Shown: piece by piece, positions 15,829-24,840 of the stretch
Position numbering within the stretch: position 1 is the stretch's first letter
How the letters are laid out: the number at the start of each line of letters is the position of its first letter
Origin: an uncultured Granulosicoccaceae bacterium
GTDB lineage: Bacteria; Pseudomonadota; Gammaproteobacteria; Granulosicoccales; Granulosicoccaceae
Assembly: GCA_937931165.1 (NCBI GenBank)
Contig: CALHCI010000053.1
Coordinates: 1-64,000 of the forward strand
Direction of reading: 5' to 3'
Length of the DNA stretch: 64,000 bases
Translations under genes and position numbers: made by a program
The notes under the pieces: generated by a model
What the model saw: the letters and a program-made list of their open reading frames with translations, nothing else
Database searches by the model: none
Told to the model about the DNA's origin: nothing

Positions 15829-18636
15829 TTAAAGGGATTCGATGCGTGCTTTCTGTGATTCGAGTTGTTCGAGAGCAGCAATTACGTCGGCAAGTTTCTG
15901 CTTTTCTTTTTCTACCACGGCAGCAGGGGCTTTAGCGGTAAAGCTTTCGTTGCCAAGTTTGCCTTCGAGTCGTCCTTTTTCTTTGGCGAGTTTTGCATTT
16001 TCTTTGGTTAAGCGGGCGATCTCGGCGTCTTTATCGATCAGGCCAGCCAGAGGGATGAGAATTTTCATGTCACCCACCAGCGCGGTAGCGGATTCCGGTG
16101 CCTCGTCTTGCGGTGTTAGGACCGTGATTTCCTCAATGCGAGCCATGCTAATCAGCAGCGATTGGTGCTGATTAATTCGGTTGGCGTTTTCATCCGATAC
16201 GTTTTCGCAGATAACCGGGAGTGGTTTGCCGGGTGCAATATCCATTTCGGCTCGAATGCGTCTGATGCCAAGTACAAATGATTTAACCCATTCGATTTCT
16301 GCAATCGCGTGTTCATCAATTTTGTCGGTTTGGCTGACCGGCCATGGCTGGCGCATGATGGTGTTGCCGCTAATACCTGCTTTGGGTGCGACTTTCTGCC
16401 ACAGTTCCTCGGTGATAAACGGCATGACCGGGTGCGTAAGCCTGAGCAGTGCTTCGAGTACGCCAACCAGCGTTTGTCGCGTGCCGAGTTGCTGTGCAGT
16501 GCTGATTGTGGCGTCATCTGAGGCGTTGAGTGTCGGTTTTGCCAGTTCCAGGTACCAGTCACAGTATTCGTTCCAGGCAAATTCGTAGATTTCTTTAGCG
16601 GCGAGGTCGAGTCGGTAGTGATCGAGGTGATCAGTCACACTTTGTTCAAGCTTTTGCAGCAGCGAAATAATCCATTTATCGGCAAGTGTCAGCTCAGAAG
16701 GTTGTGAACTTGGCAGATCTTCCACGTTCATCAGAACATAACGACTGGCGTTCCACAGCTTGTTGCAGAAGTTGCGATAGCCTTCAACACGCTTCAGATC
16801 AAAGCGTACGTCGCGACCGGTTGACGCAAGAATGGCAAAGGTAAAGCGCACAGCATCAGTGCCGTAGCCTGGAATACCACCTTCAAACTCCTTGCGGGTT
16901 TGTTTTTCGATTTTATCTGCAAGATGCTGTTGCATCATGTTTTCGGTGCGCTTTTGCACCAGAGCTTCGAGATCTATACCGTCGATGATGTCGAGCGGGT
17001 CCAGGACGTTGCCTTTGGACTTGGACATTTTCTGACCGCTTGCGTCACGAACCAGTCCGTGGATATAAACATCGCGAAAAGGCACTTCGCCATCCATGAA
17101 CTTGACACCGAACATAATCATTCGCGCCACCCAGAAAAAGATAATATCGAAGCCGGTGACCAGTACGCTGGTCGGGTACCAGGTGTCGAGCGCCTTAGTT
17201 TGTTCTGGCCAGCCGAGTGTTGAGAATGGCCATAACGCAGATGAAAACCAGGTATCCAGAACATCTTCATCCTGATGAAGTGCTACGTCAGCGGCGAGGT
17301 TATATTTTTCCCGCACCAGTGTTTCGGTTTGTGCAACGTAGATTTTGCCGTCGTTGTCGTACCATGCAGGGATACGGTGGCCCCACCAGATCTGTCGCGA
17401 GATACACCAGTCTTCAATGTTTTCCAGCCACTGGTAGTAAGTCTTTGACCAGTTTTCAGGCACAAACTTAATGGTGCCGTTTTTAACCACATCGATTGAC
17501 GGGTTGGTGATCACGGCCTTGCCACCGGGGCGCCCGTCGGCTTGTTTGTCGCGGGTAAGATCAACGTACCACTGATCAGTCAGATACGGTTCAACCACCG
17601 AGTTCGAACGATCACCGCGGGGTACCATGAGTTTATGATCGTCGATACGTTCAAGCAGTCCTTGCTCGGTCAGGTCTTTGACAATCTGTTTGCGCGCATC
17701 GTAGCGATCCATGCCCTGGTACTGAGCTGGAGCGTTTTCGTTAATTTCGGCGTTATCGTTAAAAATGTTGATGATGTCGAGCTGGTGCCGCTGACCCATC
17801 GCATAGTCATTAAAGTCATGCGCCGGCGTTATTTTTACGCAGCCGGAGCCGAATTCCGGATCAACGTAGTCATCGGCAATGATCGGTATTTCGCGCCCGA
17901 CCAGTGGCAGCTTGATGGTCTTACCAATCAGGTGTTTGTAACGTTCATCTTCCGGGTGCACGGCAACAGCGGTGTCACCCAGCATGGTTTCAGGTCGGGT
18001 CGTGGCAACAATTAAATGTTCATCACCATCGTTTAGGGGGTAGCGCAGATGCCACAGATGCCCTTGTTCTTCTTCACTGAGCACTTCGAGATCAGACAAG
18101 GCGGTGTGCAACACAGGGTCCCAGTTGACCAGTCGCTTTCCGCGGTAGATCAGCCCTTCATCATAGAGTGTGACAAACACCTCGCGAACGGCGTGTGACA
18201 GGCCTTCATCCATGGTGAATCGCTCGCGATTCCAGTCTGGAGAGGCCCCCATTCGTCGCAGTTGACGGGTGATTTGTCCACCGGATTCTTCTTTCCACTG
18301 CCAGACACGATCAATAAACGCATCACGGCCAAGATCGTGACGACTCTTTTGCTGCATGGCCAGCTGTCGCTCTACAACCATTTGTGTGGCAATACCTGCG
18401 TGGTCGGTTCCCGGTTGCCACAATGTGTTGTCGCCCTTCATACGGTGGTAGCGGATAAGCGTATCCATTACTGTATCCTGAAAGGCGTGCCCCATATGCA
18501 GCGTGCCGGTCACGTTCGGCGGTGGAATCATGATGCAGTAGGGATCGCCGGAGCCTGATGGCACAAAGTGATTTTCGCGCTCCCAGTAGTCGTACCAGGA
18601 CTGCTCTATGGCGGCGGGATCGTAGGTTTTATCCAT
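15829..18636 (-). CDS. valS: Valyl-tRNA synthetase
   Basis: ValRS charges tRNA-Val and edits mischarged threonine. The 935-residue product has the full class Ia set: [18 protein letters not shown] with the HIGH-type HMGH, the CP1 editing domain, [12 protein letters not shown] as the KMSKS motif, and the anticodon-binding region. The last 65 residues form the coiled-coil arm ([22 protein letters not shown]), typical of ValRS. It ends 38 bases before the ParA-like gene, and its first eight bases overlap a small membrane ORF, so the whole holC-ORF-valS-parA series may be one transcript. Confidence 0.98.
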   Translation of the reverse strand: MDKTYDPAAIEQSWYDYWERENHFVPSGSGDPYCIMIPPPNVTGTLHMGHAFQDTVMDTLIRYHRMKGDNTLWQPGTDHAGIATQMVVERQLAMQQKSRHDLGRDAFIDRVWQWKEESGGQITRQLRRMGASPDWNRERFTMDEGLSHAVREVFVTLYDEGLIYRGKRLVNWDPVLHTALSDLEVLSEEEQGHLWHLRYPLNDGDEHLIVATTRPETMLGDTAVAVHPEDERYKHLIGKTIKLPLVGREIPIIADDYVDPEFGSGCVKITPAHDFNDYAMGQRHQLDIINIFNDNAEINENAPAQYQGMDRYDARKQIVKDLTEQGLLERIDDHKLMVPRGDRSNSVVEPYLTDQWYVDLTRDKQADGRPGGKAVITNPSIDVVKNGTIKFVPENWSKTYYQWLENIEDWCISRQIWWGHRIPAWYDNDGKIYVAQTETLVREKYNLAADVALHQDEDVLDTWFSSALWPFSTLGWPEQTKALDTWYPTSVLVTGFDIIFFWVARMIMFGVKFMDGEVPFRDVYIHGLVRDASGQKMSKSKGNVLDPLDIIDGIDLEALVQKRTENMMQQHLADKIEKQTRKEFEGGIPGYGTDAVRFTFAILASTGRDVRFDLKRVEGYRNFCNKLWNASRYVLMNVEDLPSSQPSELTLADKWIISLLQKLEQSVTDHLDHYRLDLAAKEIYEFAWNEYCDWYLELAKPTLNASDDATISTAQQLGTRQTLVGVLEALLRLTHPVMPFITEELWQKVAPKAGISGNTIMRQPWPVSQTDKIDEHAIAEIEWVKSFVLGIRRIRAEMDIAPGKPLPVICENVSDENANRINQHQSLLISMARIEEITVLTPQDEAPESATALVGDMKILIPLAGLIDKDAEIARLTKENAKLAKEKGRLEGKLGNESFTAKAPAAVVEKEKQKLADVIAALEQLESQKARIESL

Positions 18637-18910
18637 GGAAATCGGTAAGTATCTGTTGAATCAATAAGTAGATTAATAGTAGCAGGAACGCAGCACTTGC
18701 GCGGCACAACGTCAGCGATTGTGAACCCTTCAGGACAGGGGGTGAACTGAAGGTTTTTTTATTAAACATTGCGGTGCGTTTGAGCAACACTGCGGCACAA
18801 ATAGAGGGTAAAAGCGCCGTCGCAACAGCGTTTTTAGGCGGCGTGATTTTACCGCACAGAATGCCTGCTGGAAATACGCAGGTGATGAAGACAAGACTGT
18901 TGGTCAGCAT
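18629..18910 (-). CDS. Small putative membrane protein between holC and valS
   Basis: This 93-residue ORF fills the space between holC and valS on the same strand, starting 17 bases after holC and overlapping valS by eight bases. It has two hydrophobic segments (residues 4-19 and about 70-86, the second [14 protein letters not shown]-like) with a basic middle. I do not recognise a family and see no strong ribosome site. The tight packing argues for a real gene; the low-complexity composition leaves doubt. Confidence 0.45.
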   Translation of the reverse strand: MLTNSLVFITCVFPAGILCGKITPPKNAVATALLPSICAAVLLKRTAMFNKKTFSSPPVLKGSQSLTLCRASAAFLLLLIYLLIQQILTDFHG

Positions 18911-18927
18911 CTGCAGAGCCAGGCTGA

Positions 18928-19335
18928 CTACACCAGTTCCAGCTGTGCCTCTTGTTTTACTTTGTTGTGAAACAGCGGGTAGCCGCGTTCCTGATAATAT
19001 CGATACCGTTCGCGGCCCATCTCCCGTGTTTGCTGTTCGTCGTTTACCACCTCAAGCATGGTTTCAAAACGACTAAAAAAGAAAGGAACTTCGGCAGACA
19101 TATTAAGCAACACTTGAATATCGGGTTCGGGCTCGCCTTTGTGATCGATGGTGATGTGATCAGCTTCGCGCAGATGTTGAAATTCACGAATCAGGTGCCT
19201 TGTATCACTCGCACAACTGGTGTGAATATGGACTGACTTACCCCTGCCGAGCGTCTGCAATACCAGACGCTGCACCCAGGCAAGTCGCTCATCAGTATTG
19301 GCACTGTCGAGGATATAAAATTCGACTCTGGTCAT
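18928..19335 (-). CDS. holC: DNA polymerase III chi subunit
   Basis: HolC (chi) links the clamp loader of DNA polymerase III to single-strand binding protein. The 135-residue product shows the family sequence MTRVEFYILD at the start, then HIHTSCASDTRHLIREFQHL and VPFFFSRFETMLEVVN. Length and order next to pepA and valS match the common gammaproteobacterial cluster pepA-holC-valS. It starts six bases after the pepA stop. Confidence 0.93.
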   Translation of the reverse strand: MTRVEFYILDSANTDERLAWVQRLVLQTLGRGKSVHIHTSCASDTRHLIREFQHLREADHITIDHKGEPEPDIQVLLNMSAEVPFFFSRFETMLEVVNDEQQTREMGRERYRYYQERGYPLFHNKVKQEAQLELV

Positions 19336-19341
19336 TTCGGA

Positions 19342-20838
19342 TTAGCCGGCACGGCTGATCAGATATTCCATCAGCAAAGGTACCGGTCTGCCGGTGGCAC
19401 CCTTTGCCGCCCCCTGTTTCCAGGCGACGCCTGCGATGTCCAGGTGTGCCCACTTGTAGTCTGTTGCAAATCGGGAGAGAAAACACCCGGCGGTAATACT
19501 GCCGGCCGGGCGACCACCGATGTTGGGGATGTCTGCGAAGTTGCTGCTCAGCTGTTGCTGGTATTCATCCCAAATAGGTAGTCTCCAGCATTTGTCGCTT
19601 GATTCAATGCCGGCATCGTATAGATCACCGGCAAGCGTATCGTCGTTACTCATTAAACCGGTTGTGTGGTGACCGAGCGCAATAATCACGGCGCCCGTGA
19701 GTGTTGCAATGTCGATGACAACGTCCGGTTTGTATTTAGCGATATAGGTTAATGCGTCGCACAGCACCAGTCTGCCTTCGGCGTCAGTATTCAGGACTTC
19801 AATCGTTTGGCCGGACATTGATGTCACAATATCTCCGGGTTTGGTTGCCTTGCTGCCAGGCATATTCTCTGCGGCGGCAACAACGCCCACCACATTGATT
19901 GGCAGTTTTAATTCGGCCACCGCGCGCATAACGCCAAATACACTGGCGGCGCCGCACATATCAAACTTCATTTCATCCATACCGGCGGATGGTTTGATGG
20001 AAATGCCGCCGGTGTCGAAAGTCACACCTTTACCGACAAGTACTACCGGTTTGGCGTTTGCTTTACCACCCTTGTATTCCATGCAAATGAGCCTGGCTTC
20101 CTGTTCACTGCCTGCAGATACGCTGAGCAGCGAGCCCATATTGAGTTTGGCCATCTGCGCTTCATTGAGCACCGTTACTTTTAACGAAGGCAGCGACTTT
20201 TTCAGTTGCTTTGCATGATCGGCCAGATAGGTTGGCGTACAGACATTTGCAGCCATATTGCCGAGATCCCGTGCGGTTTGCATGCCGTTGCCAATGCCGA
20301 CGCCAAACTCACCGCCTTTCGCTACTGACTTATTATGTTTTTTGTCGCTGCAGTGCAGGCTGAGTTTGGTGAGCGTGATTGGCTCTGATTTTTTGCTTTT
20401 ATGCATGTCGAATCGATAGCTGCGTGCCACCAGTGCCTGCGTGAGTGATTGCGCCATGCGGGCAGGGGTTCTGTTATCGACATCAATTTCGAGCACGCAG
20501 CTGGAGGCATCTTTGCTGTTGAGCTCTGCCAGTACACCAGCGTGTGCTGCTGCGATTTTTTCAAACTCTGCTGCACTTAGTGCGTCGGTGTTTTTGCTTT
20601 TACCTGTGTTGATCAGCACCACCCGTTTTGCAGAGATGTTGGGCAGGTTGTGCAGTGTCAGCGTTGCAGCCGGTTTGGCTGACAGATCACCCTGTTTCAG
20701 AACATCACTTAAAAAACCATCGCTGGCATTGTCTATGGCTGCGGCACTGCCCGTCAGTTTGCGTTGATTGGAAACAGGCAACACCAGACAGCCTGTTTTG
20801 ATTTTTGCGGGGTCTGCATTCGAAACGCTGATGTCCAA
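19342..20838 (-). CDS. pepA: Leucyl aminopeptidase (M17 family)
   Basis: PepA removes N-terminal residues from peptides in the cytosol with two Zn or Mn ions; in E. coli the homolog also binds DNA in Xer recombination and carAB control. The 498-residue protein has the catalytic signature NTDAEGRLVL and the metal-binding KGVTFDTGGISIKP with Lys, Asp and the MDEMKFDMCGAA segment. An N-terminal macro-like domain precedes it. It is the first gene of the pepA-holC-valS cluster and is divergent from lptF. Confidence 0.96.
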   Translation of the reverse strand: MDISVSNADPAKIKTGCLVLPVSNQRKLTGSAAAIDNASDGFLSDVLKQGDLSAKPAATLTLHNLPNISAKRVVLINTGKSKNTDALSAAEFEKIAAAHAGVLAELNSKDASSCVLEIDVDNRTPARMAQSLTQALVARSYRFDMHKSKKSEPITLTKLSLHCSDKKHNKSVAKGGEFGVGIGNGMQTARDLGNMAANVCTPTYLADHAKQLKKSLPSLKVTVLNEAQMAKLNMGSLLSVSAGSEQEARLICMEYKGGKANAKPVVLVGKGVTFDTGGISIKPSAGMDEMKFDMCGAASVFGVMRAVAELKLPINVVGVVAAAENMPGSKATKPGDIVTSMSGQTIEVLNTDAEGRLVLCDALTYIAKYKPDVVIDIATLTGAVIIALGHHTTGLMSNDDTLAGDLYDAGIESSDKCWRLPIWDEYQQQLSSNFADIPNIGGRPAGSITAGCFLSRFATDYKWAHLDIAGVAWKQGAAKGATGRPVPLLMEYLISRAG

Positions 20839-20952
20839 AAGAATGGCCTCTTAAAATTTGCTTGCGATTTACGGGTAGTGACAGTCGCCGGTTAACACCA
20901 GTGAAGGGTTACCGGGTTAAAACACAGATATCAACAATATTACTGGGTTTGT

Positions 20953-20958
20953 TATGAT
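20953..20958 (+). promoter_or_regulatory. Possible extended -10 promoter upstream of lptF
   Basis: TGTTATGAT gives an extended -10 (TG-N-TATGAT, hexamer at 20953-20958) about 70 bases before the lptF start in the region shared with the divergent pepA. No clear -35 is seen, which extended -10 promoters can tolerate. Confidence 0.35.
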
Positions 20959-20981
20959 CACGCATCCTGCACTCATTGAAT

Positions 20982-20998
20982 GGCCCTTCGTGAGGGCC
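20982..20998 (+). other. Short stable hairpin in the leader of lptFG
   Basis: GGCCCT at 20982-20987 pairs with AGGGCC at 20993-20998 around the loop TCGTG. It lies between the possible promoter and the lptF start and has no T tract, so it looks like an mRNA leader structure rather than a terminator. Confidence 0.45.
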
Positions 20999-21029
20999 CG
21001 AATTTACTGAACACGGCTGATAATTGTCT

Positions 21030-22124
21030 ATGCTCGGCGTTCTCGATCGCTATATATTCAGAGAAATCTCCCTCACGTGGGCGGCAGTAACCATCGTGTT
21101 ACTGGTCATTATGGTGGCGAATGTGCTGGCCAGAATCCTTTCCCGTGTCACTGAAGGTCGCTTGCCCGCAGAGGCTCTGCTGGTGTTACTTGGCCTTAAA
21201 GTGGTCAACTTACTGGTAACACTGGTGCCATTGGGTTTGTATCTGGGGGTATTGCTTGCCTTTGGCCGGTTATACCGGGATAACGAAATGGCAGCCAGTG
21301 CTGCTTGCGGTGCCGGTCTCAAGTCGTTGTACAAACCAGTGTTGTTGAATGGTTTGATCGGCGTCATCCTGATTACCGCATTAACGTTCTGGGCATCACC
21401 ATGGGCTGCGCGCCTTGAGCAGGACGTGACCGATAAAGTTGCCAGCCAGTCCGTTTCCAGTGTCCTCGGTGCCGGCAGATTTGTTGAGATTCTGGATGGC
21501 ACTGCTGTGGTGTATACCGAAAGCCACTCGGCAGGCAATAATCAGTTTAATCAGGTTTTTGTTCACCGAACGCTCGAGAACGGCGCGTTTGAAGTCGAAA
21601 CAGCAGACTCAGCTACCTATCAGCGTGATCGCGATGAAAACGAATACATCGTTTTTAAAGACGGGGTGACGGTGTTTGCCAACCCCGATGGTCAGAGTTA
21701 TCAGCGTACCGAGTTTGCCCGACACGGTGTTCGGCTGCCTGGTAAGCAACAGGCGACTGCCTCGGTTGAAAACTCTGCCAGATCAATTGCCGATCTATGG
21801 CGTGATGGCAGTAATCAGTCTATTGCTGAAATTCAGTGGAGAATATCTATTCCACTGGCGGCATTGTTACTCGCGCTGCTTGCAGTGCCACTGTCGCATA
21901 CTTCTCCACGCCAGGGACGCTATTCCAAAATCGTGATCGCAATACTTATCTATGTACCGTATGCCAACCTGCTGGTGCTTAGCCGAAAATGGACTGCTGC
22001 TGGAAAGGTACCGGCGCTGGTTGGTGTGTGGTGGGTTCATGCACTCTTTATAGGTGTGATTCTCTACTTTACCGTCAGGCGCTATGGAATGGCCTGGATA
22101 TCCGGGCGGGTGCGAACCACATGA
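21030..22124 (+). CDS. lptF: LPS export ABC transporter permease LptF
   Basis: LptF is one of the two membrane permeases of the LptB2FG machine that extracts lipopolysaccharide from the inner membrane. The product (about 364 residues) has the six-helix YjgP/YjgQ fold: helices near residues 13-35, 55-80 and 95-120, a periplasmic beta-jellyroll domain (about 125-255), and three C-terminal helices starting with WRISIPLAALLLALLAVPLS. I use the ATG at 21030; a TTG two codons earlier is possible. lptG follows after 61 bases. The two genes show a Gram-negative, LPS-making cell. Confidence 0.95.
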   Translation: MLGVLDRYIFREISLTWAAVTIVLLVIMVANVLARILSRVTEGRLPAEALLVLLGLKVVNLLVTLVPLGLYLGVLLAFGRLYRDNEMAASAACGAGLKSLYKPVLLNGLIGVILITALTFWASPWAARLEQDVTDKVASQSVSSVLGAGRFVEILDGTAVVYTESHSAGNNQFNQVFVHRTLENGAFEVETADSATYQRDRDENEYIVFKDGVTVFANPDGQSYQRTEFARHGVRLPGKQQATASVENSARSIADLWRDGSNQSIAEIQWRISIPLAALLLALLAVPLSHTSPRQGRYSKIVIAILIYVPYANLLVLSRKWTAAGKVPALVGVWWVHALFIGVILYFTVRRYGMAWISGRVRTT

Positions 22125-22185
22125 GGAACGTTGTGTTGTTTATGCGTCATTACGATGGGCCGGCCATCAACAAGGTTCGCGTCTG

Positions 22186-23250
22186 ATGAGCCTGATTGCA
22201 CGCTACATTGGCAAGACAGTTTTGCTGAACACGCTGCTGGTACTTTTGGTGCTGGTCGCGCTGACCGGTATTTTTGGCTTTATCGGTGAGCTCGATGATG
22301 TTGGTCGGGGTAGTTATGGCGTGCCGACCGCCATGATCTATGTGTTACTGCGGATGCCTGGTTCGGCTTACGAGTTATTTCCCCCTGCAGTGCTGCTTGG
22401 CAGTTTACTGGGGCTTGGTGGCCTTGCAACGCATAGTGAACTCACGGTGATGCGTTCTGCAGGTATCTCTATCATGCAGATTGCTCGTTCGGTTGCGTTG
22501 ATTGGATTGATACTGATGTTGCTGGTTGCGCTGGTTGGTGAGTTTCTTATGCCGGATGCTGAAAGACAGGCACACGAAGTAAGAGCGGCAGCATTATCAG
22601 ATCGAGTGTCATTAAGCTCTCGAACCGGGTACTGGGCTAAGTCCGGTCCGTTGTTTGTGAATATAAAATCGGTACTGCCAGACACGACGCTGGTCGGTAT
22701 CAGCGTGTACGATTTTGATAAAGGTACGCTCAAAAGCGTTGTGCAGGCAGAGAAAGCGCAACAGCAGCCGAACGGGCACTGGCGGCTGGAATCGATAAAA
22801 AGAACGACCTTTAATGACACCTCATTGCAGAATCAAACTGCTGAAACTGAAATATGGCCGATTCTGGTGAATGCTGAGCTATTGAAAGGGTTGTCGGTGC
22901 CTGCTGAGTCAATGTCAGCCAGTAATCTTGTTAACCAGATCCGCTACCTGAGACGTAATCAGCTCGACAGCCGTGTAACCGAGCTTGCGCTATGGACCAA
23001 AATAGCCAACCCGATATCAACACTTATTATGCTAATGCTGTCATTGCCGTTTGTTTTCGCATCGCAGCGGGCTGGCGGTGTGGGTCAGAAGATGTTTGTC
23101 GGCATACTGCTCGGTATCGGTTACTTTTTGTTAAACCGGTTAGTCACTCATCTTGGACTGGCAAACGGCTTGTCACCGGCGGTGAGTACCCTGATACCAC
23201 TGACAATCTTCTCGTTGATTGCCTTGTTTGGTCTGCAGCGCATCACCTGA
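22186..23250 (+). CDS. lptG: LPS export ABC transporter permease LptG
   Basis: LptG pairs with LptF in the LPS export permease. From the ATG at 22186 the product is 354 residues. The motif LFPPAVLLGSLLGLGGLATHSELTVMRSAG is strongly conserved in LptG, the periplasmic domain runs from about 100 to 265, and the C-terminal helices include SLPFVFAS and LPLT-type ends. The frame is open upstream to 22084, inside the lptF end, but that extension (34 residues) is not hydrophobic and is not seen in LptG, so I start at 22186. Confidence 0.95.
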   Translation: MSLIARYIGKTVLLNTLLVLLVLVALTGIFGFIGELDDVGRGSYGVPTAMIYVLLRMPGSAYELFPPAVLLGSLLGLGGLATHSELTVMRSAGISIMQIARSVALIGLILMLLVALVGEFLMPDAERQAHEVRAAALSDRVSLSSRTGYWAKSGPLFVNIKSVLPDTTLVGISVYDFDKGTLKSVVQAEKAQQQPNGHWRLESIKRTTFNDTSLQNQTAETEIWPILVNAELLKGLSVPAESMSASNLVNQIRYLRRNQLDSRVTELALWTKIANPISTLIMLMLSLPFVFASQRAGGVGQKMFVGILLGIGYFLLNRLVTHLGLANGLSPAVSTLIPLTIFSLIALFGLQRIT

Positions 23251-23288
23251 ATAGCGGTTGTGCGGGTTAGCAGCGACGAGATACCTGG

Positions 23289-23726
23289 TTATTGTCGCTT
23301 TGCGATGTTCTTTGGCACCAGCACTACCCGGGTGGATGATAATCGGTCGTGCCAGGCAAGTTTATCGCGGTCAAACAATACCCACAGTAAGCCGGCAGCG
23401 GCAGGTATAAAAGCAATCCAGGACGCTCCGAAGCGGATAGCAGCATCTTTCCAGGTTAACTTTTCTTCTCTTTCACCGATCACTTTTAGTCTCCAGGTGC
23501 GTAACCCGAGCGTTTGTCCTCCGTTTGTCCAGAACCAGCCATAAAACCCGTAAGTCACCAGTATCAGACATAGGTAATAGATCGGATGTGTTACTGCTTC
23601 GCCTTTGTTAGCTGCGACCGCGATAGCTGATACAGCGAATAAAACCCCGGTTAGTAGTAACAGATCGTAAAAAATTGCCGCTACTCTTCGTAACAGCGAT
23701 GCATTTTTATAAGATTCAGCGTTCAT
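23289..23726 (-). CDS. RDD family membrane protein
   Basis: This 145-residue protein has the RDD-family layout: SLLRRVAAIFYDLLLLTGVLF with the Arg and Asp that name the family in the first helix, a second helix (residues 45-65, GFYGWFWTNGGQTLGLRTWRLKV), and a third helix near 100-118. RDD proteins are inner-membrane proteins, some of them linked to Na+/H+ exchange, but most have no known role. It is convergent with lptG, 38 bases away. No neighbour on its own strand suggests a substrate. Confidence 0.85.
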   Translation of the reverse strand: MNAESYKNASLLRRVAAIFYDLLLLTGVLFAVSAIAVAANKGEAVTHPIYYLCLILVTYGFYGWFWTNGGQTLGLRTWRLKVIGEREEKLTWKDAAIRFGASWIAFIPAAAGLLWVLFDRDKLAWHDRLSSTRVVLVPKNIAKRQ

Positions 23727-23836
23727 AGACGATGTTTTTTAGTTGTTTCGGTGGATCAAATCGAGCTGATGTTTATGATATTAAGCTTACAGTGCTGCCG
23801 TGAAACGAGTTATAGAATGTAAGCATTCGCTATAAC

Positions 23837-23845
23837 TTATCCACA
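23837..23845 (+). promoter_or_regulatory. DnaA-box consensus (TTATCCACA)
   Basis: The nine bases match the strict DnaA-box consensus TTATCCACA. A second perfect copy in the same orientation is 1004 bases downstream at 24841-24849, so the two flank the lysine-rich gene. Two boxes alone do not make an origin; they could titrate DnaA or tie local transcription to replication. Confidence 0.5.
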
Positions 23846-24034
23846 GATAACACCGCCTTAAACAAGATCAATTGCTTCACTCAAGTGTTGGTTAACTATT
23901 AATTCGATGAAAGATTGACCGTAAAGTACTATGTTTTTATAAAAAACAGAGCGTGAAATAGGGTTTTTTGCACTACATTTTTAACTTCTGGTGCCTTTTT
24001 TGTATTAAAACCAACGCTTTTTAAGTATTTTTTA

Positions 24035-24062
24035 TTGAATTCAATCAATTAACGATTATAAT
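24035..24062 (+). promoter_or_regulatory. Strong sigma70-type promoter of the lysine-rich gene
   Basis: TTGAAT at 24035-24040 and a perfect TATAAT at 24057-24062 are separated by 16 bases. The sequence upstream (24000-24034) is AT-rich, as in UP elements. Transcription would begin near 24069, leaving a leader of about 24 bases with AGGAGAA as ribosome site. This fits high expression. Confidence 0.75.
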
Positions 24063-24092
24063 CCAACCGCCTATAACTCTCAGGAGAACTTA

Positions 24093-24554
24093 ATGGCTCG
24101 AACCAAAAAGAAAGCAGCTGCAAAGAAGCGCGGTCGCACCGCTTCTAAAAAAACAGCTAAGAAAAAAGTACGCGGCAAGAAGAAGGCTTCTTCAAAAAAG
24201 AAGTCTAAAAAGAAAGTAAGTAAGAAAAAAGCTTCCAAAAAGAAAGTCTCCAAGAAGAAAACTTCAAAAAAGAAGACTTCAAAGAAAAAGGCTTCTAAAA
24301 AGAAAGTAAGTAAGAAGAAGCGATCTAAGAAGAAGGCTTCCAAAAAGAAGCGATCTAAGAAGAAAGCTTCCAAAAAGAAAGTTTCTAAAAAGAAGCGTTC
24401 CAAGAAAAAAGCTTCCAAAAAGAAGCGTTCTAAAAAGAAAGTAAGCAAGAAGAAGCGTTCCAAAAAGAAAGCTTCTAAAAAGAAGGTTTCCAAAAAGAAG
24501 CGTTCTAAGAAGAAAAGAAGTAAGAAAAAATCTTCCAAAAAAAAGCGTAGTTAA
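24093..24554 (+). CDS. Lysine-rich histone H1-like DNA-binding protein
   Basis: The 153-residue product is made almost entirely of Lys, Ser, Ala, Val and Arg. After MARTKKKAAAKKRGRTASKK it is a run of short units of the type KKKASKKKVSKKKRS (residues about 30-153). This resembles the C-terminal tail of histone H1 and bacterial H1-like proteins such as Chlamydia Hc1/Hc2, Bordetella BpH1 and the tail of AlgP. Such tails bind and condense DNA or RNA without a fixed fold. A strong promoter and ribosome site point to high expression. The gene ends in an eight-A run directly before the stop, and a second open frame continues without its own start (see next entry). Confidence 0.82.
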   Translation: MARTKKKAAAKKRGRTASKKTAKKKVRGKKKASSKKKSKKKVSKKKASKKKVSKKKTSKKKTSKKKASKKKVSKKKRSKKKASKKKRSKKKASKKKVSKKKRSKKKASKKKRSKKKVSKKKRSKKKASKKKVSKKKRSKKKRSKKKSSKKKRS

Positions 24555-24717
24555 TACCTCGCTGGAAGGTGCTGAATCAGAAGCACGGCTCGCGCTGTTG
24601 CGCGAGCAAGTAGCTGAAATTAAAAGAAATTTCGCTTCAGCAAAAGAAGACGGGAAAGCACTGAAACGCAGCGACAAAGAGGCCGGCAAAGTTCTTAAAG
24701 AACATACCGGTGACTAA
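24544..24717 (+). pseudogene. Out-of-frame 57-codon tail of the lysine-rich gene (frameshift or slippage product)
   Basis: In the +1 frame the coding-like sequence runs from the A8 tract to the TAA at 24715-24717. It reads SVVNTSLEGAESEARL, then ALLREQVAEIKRNFASAKED and GKALKRSDKEAGKVLKEHTGD. This is a charged amphipathic helix that could form a coiled coil, unlike random sequence. It has no ATG, GTG or TTG with a ribosome site, so it is not an independent gene. It joins the lysine-rich frame if one A of the A8 tract (24537-24544) is skipped. It can be a real C-terminal domain reached by slippage, a recent frameshift, or a one-base sequencing error in a homopolymer. Confidence 0.5.
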
Positions 24718-24774
24718 CCCTGGTGTTTTACACAGGGCCTGTCCGACACTCTTAGCAGGTATTAAACTAACTCT

Positions 24775-24804
24775 GGCGACCATAATGGTCGCCTTTGTCG
24801 TTTT
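24775..24804 (+). terminator. Rho-independent terminator after the lysine-rich gene
   Basis: GGCGACCA at 24775-24782 pairs with TGGTCGCC at 24786-24793 around a three-base loop, followed by TTTGTCGTTTT. It lies 58 bases after the end of the out-of-frame tail, so the message includes that tail. Confidence 0.8.
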
Positions 24805-24840
24805 GGGGTTTAGTGTTACCTAAAGTAACGAAATTCAAAG

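Larger units (their letters stand above)
23727..24092. other. AT-rich intergenic region with a DnaA box and the promoter of the lysine-rich gene
   Basis: No gene is visible in this 366-base region. It is AT-rich with several A and T runs (23930-24035). It holds one DnaA-box consensus (23837-23845), the strong promoter of the lysine-rich gene (24035-24062) and its Shine-Dalgarno sequence AGGAGAA near 24081-24087. Confidence 0.6.

Noticed and set aside
22084-22185. Extended N-terminus of LptG
   Set aside because: The extra 34 residues are polar and unlike LptG; the ATG at 22186 starts the first membrane helix properly.
24080-24538. Long minus-strand ORF rich in Phe and Leu opposite the lysine-rich gene
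   Set aside because: It is the mirror of the AAA/AAG codons (TTT/CTT) of the plus-strand gene, with no ribosome site or family match.
24537-24545. dnaX-type -1 frameshift site (A AAA AAG) in the lysine-rich gene
   Set aside because: The heptamer is present, but -1 movement leads to GCG TAG at once, so it cannot reach the downstream tail.
24093-24554. CRISPR-like array suggested by short regular repeats
   Set aside because: The repeats are codon units of a lysine-rich protein; there are no unique spacers and no cas genes.
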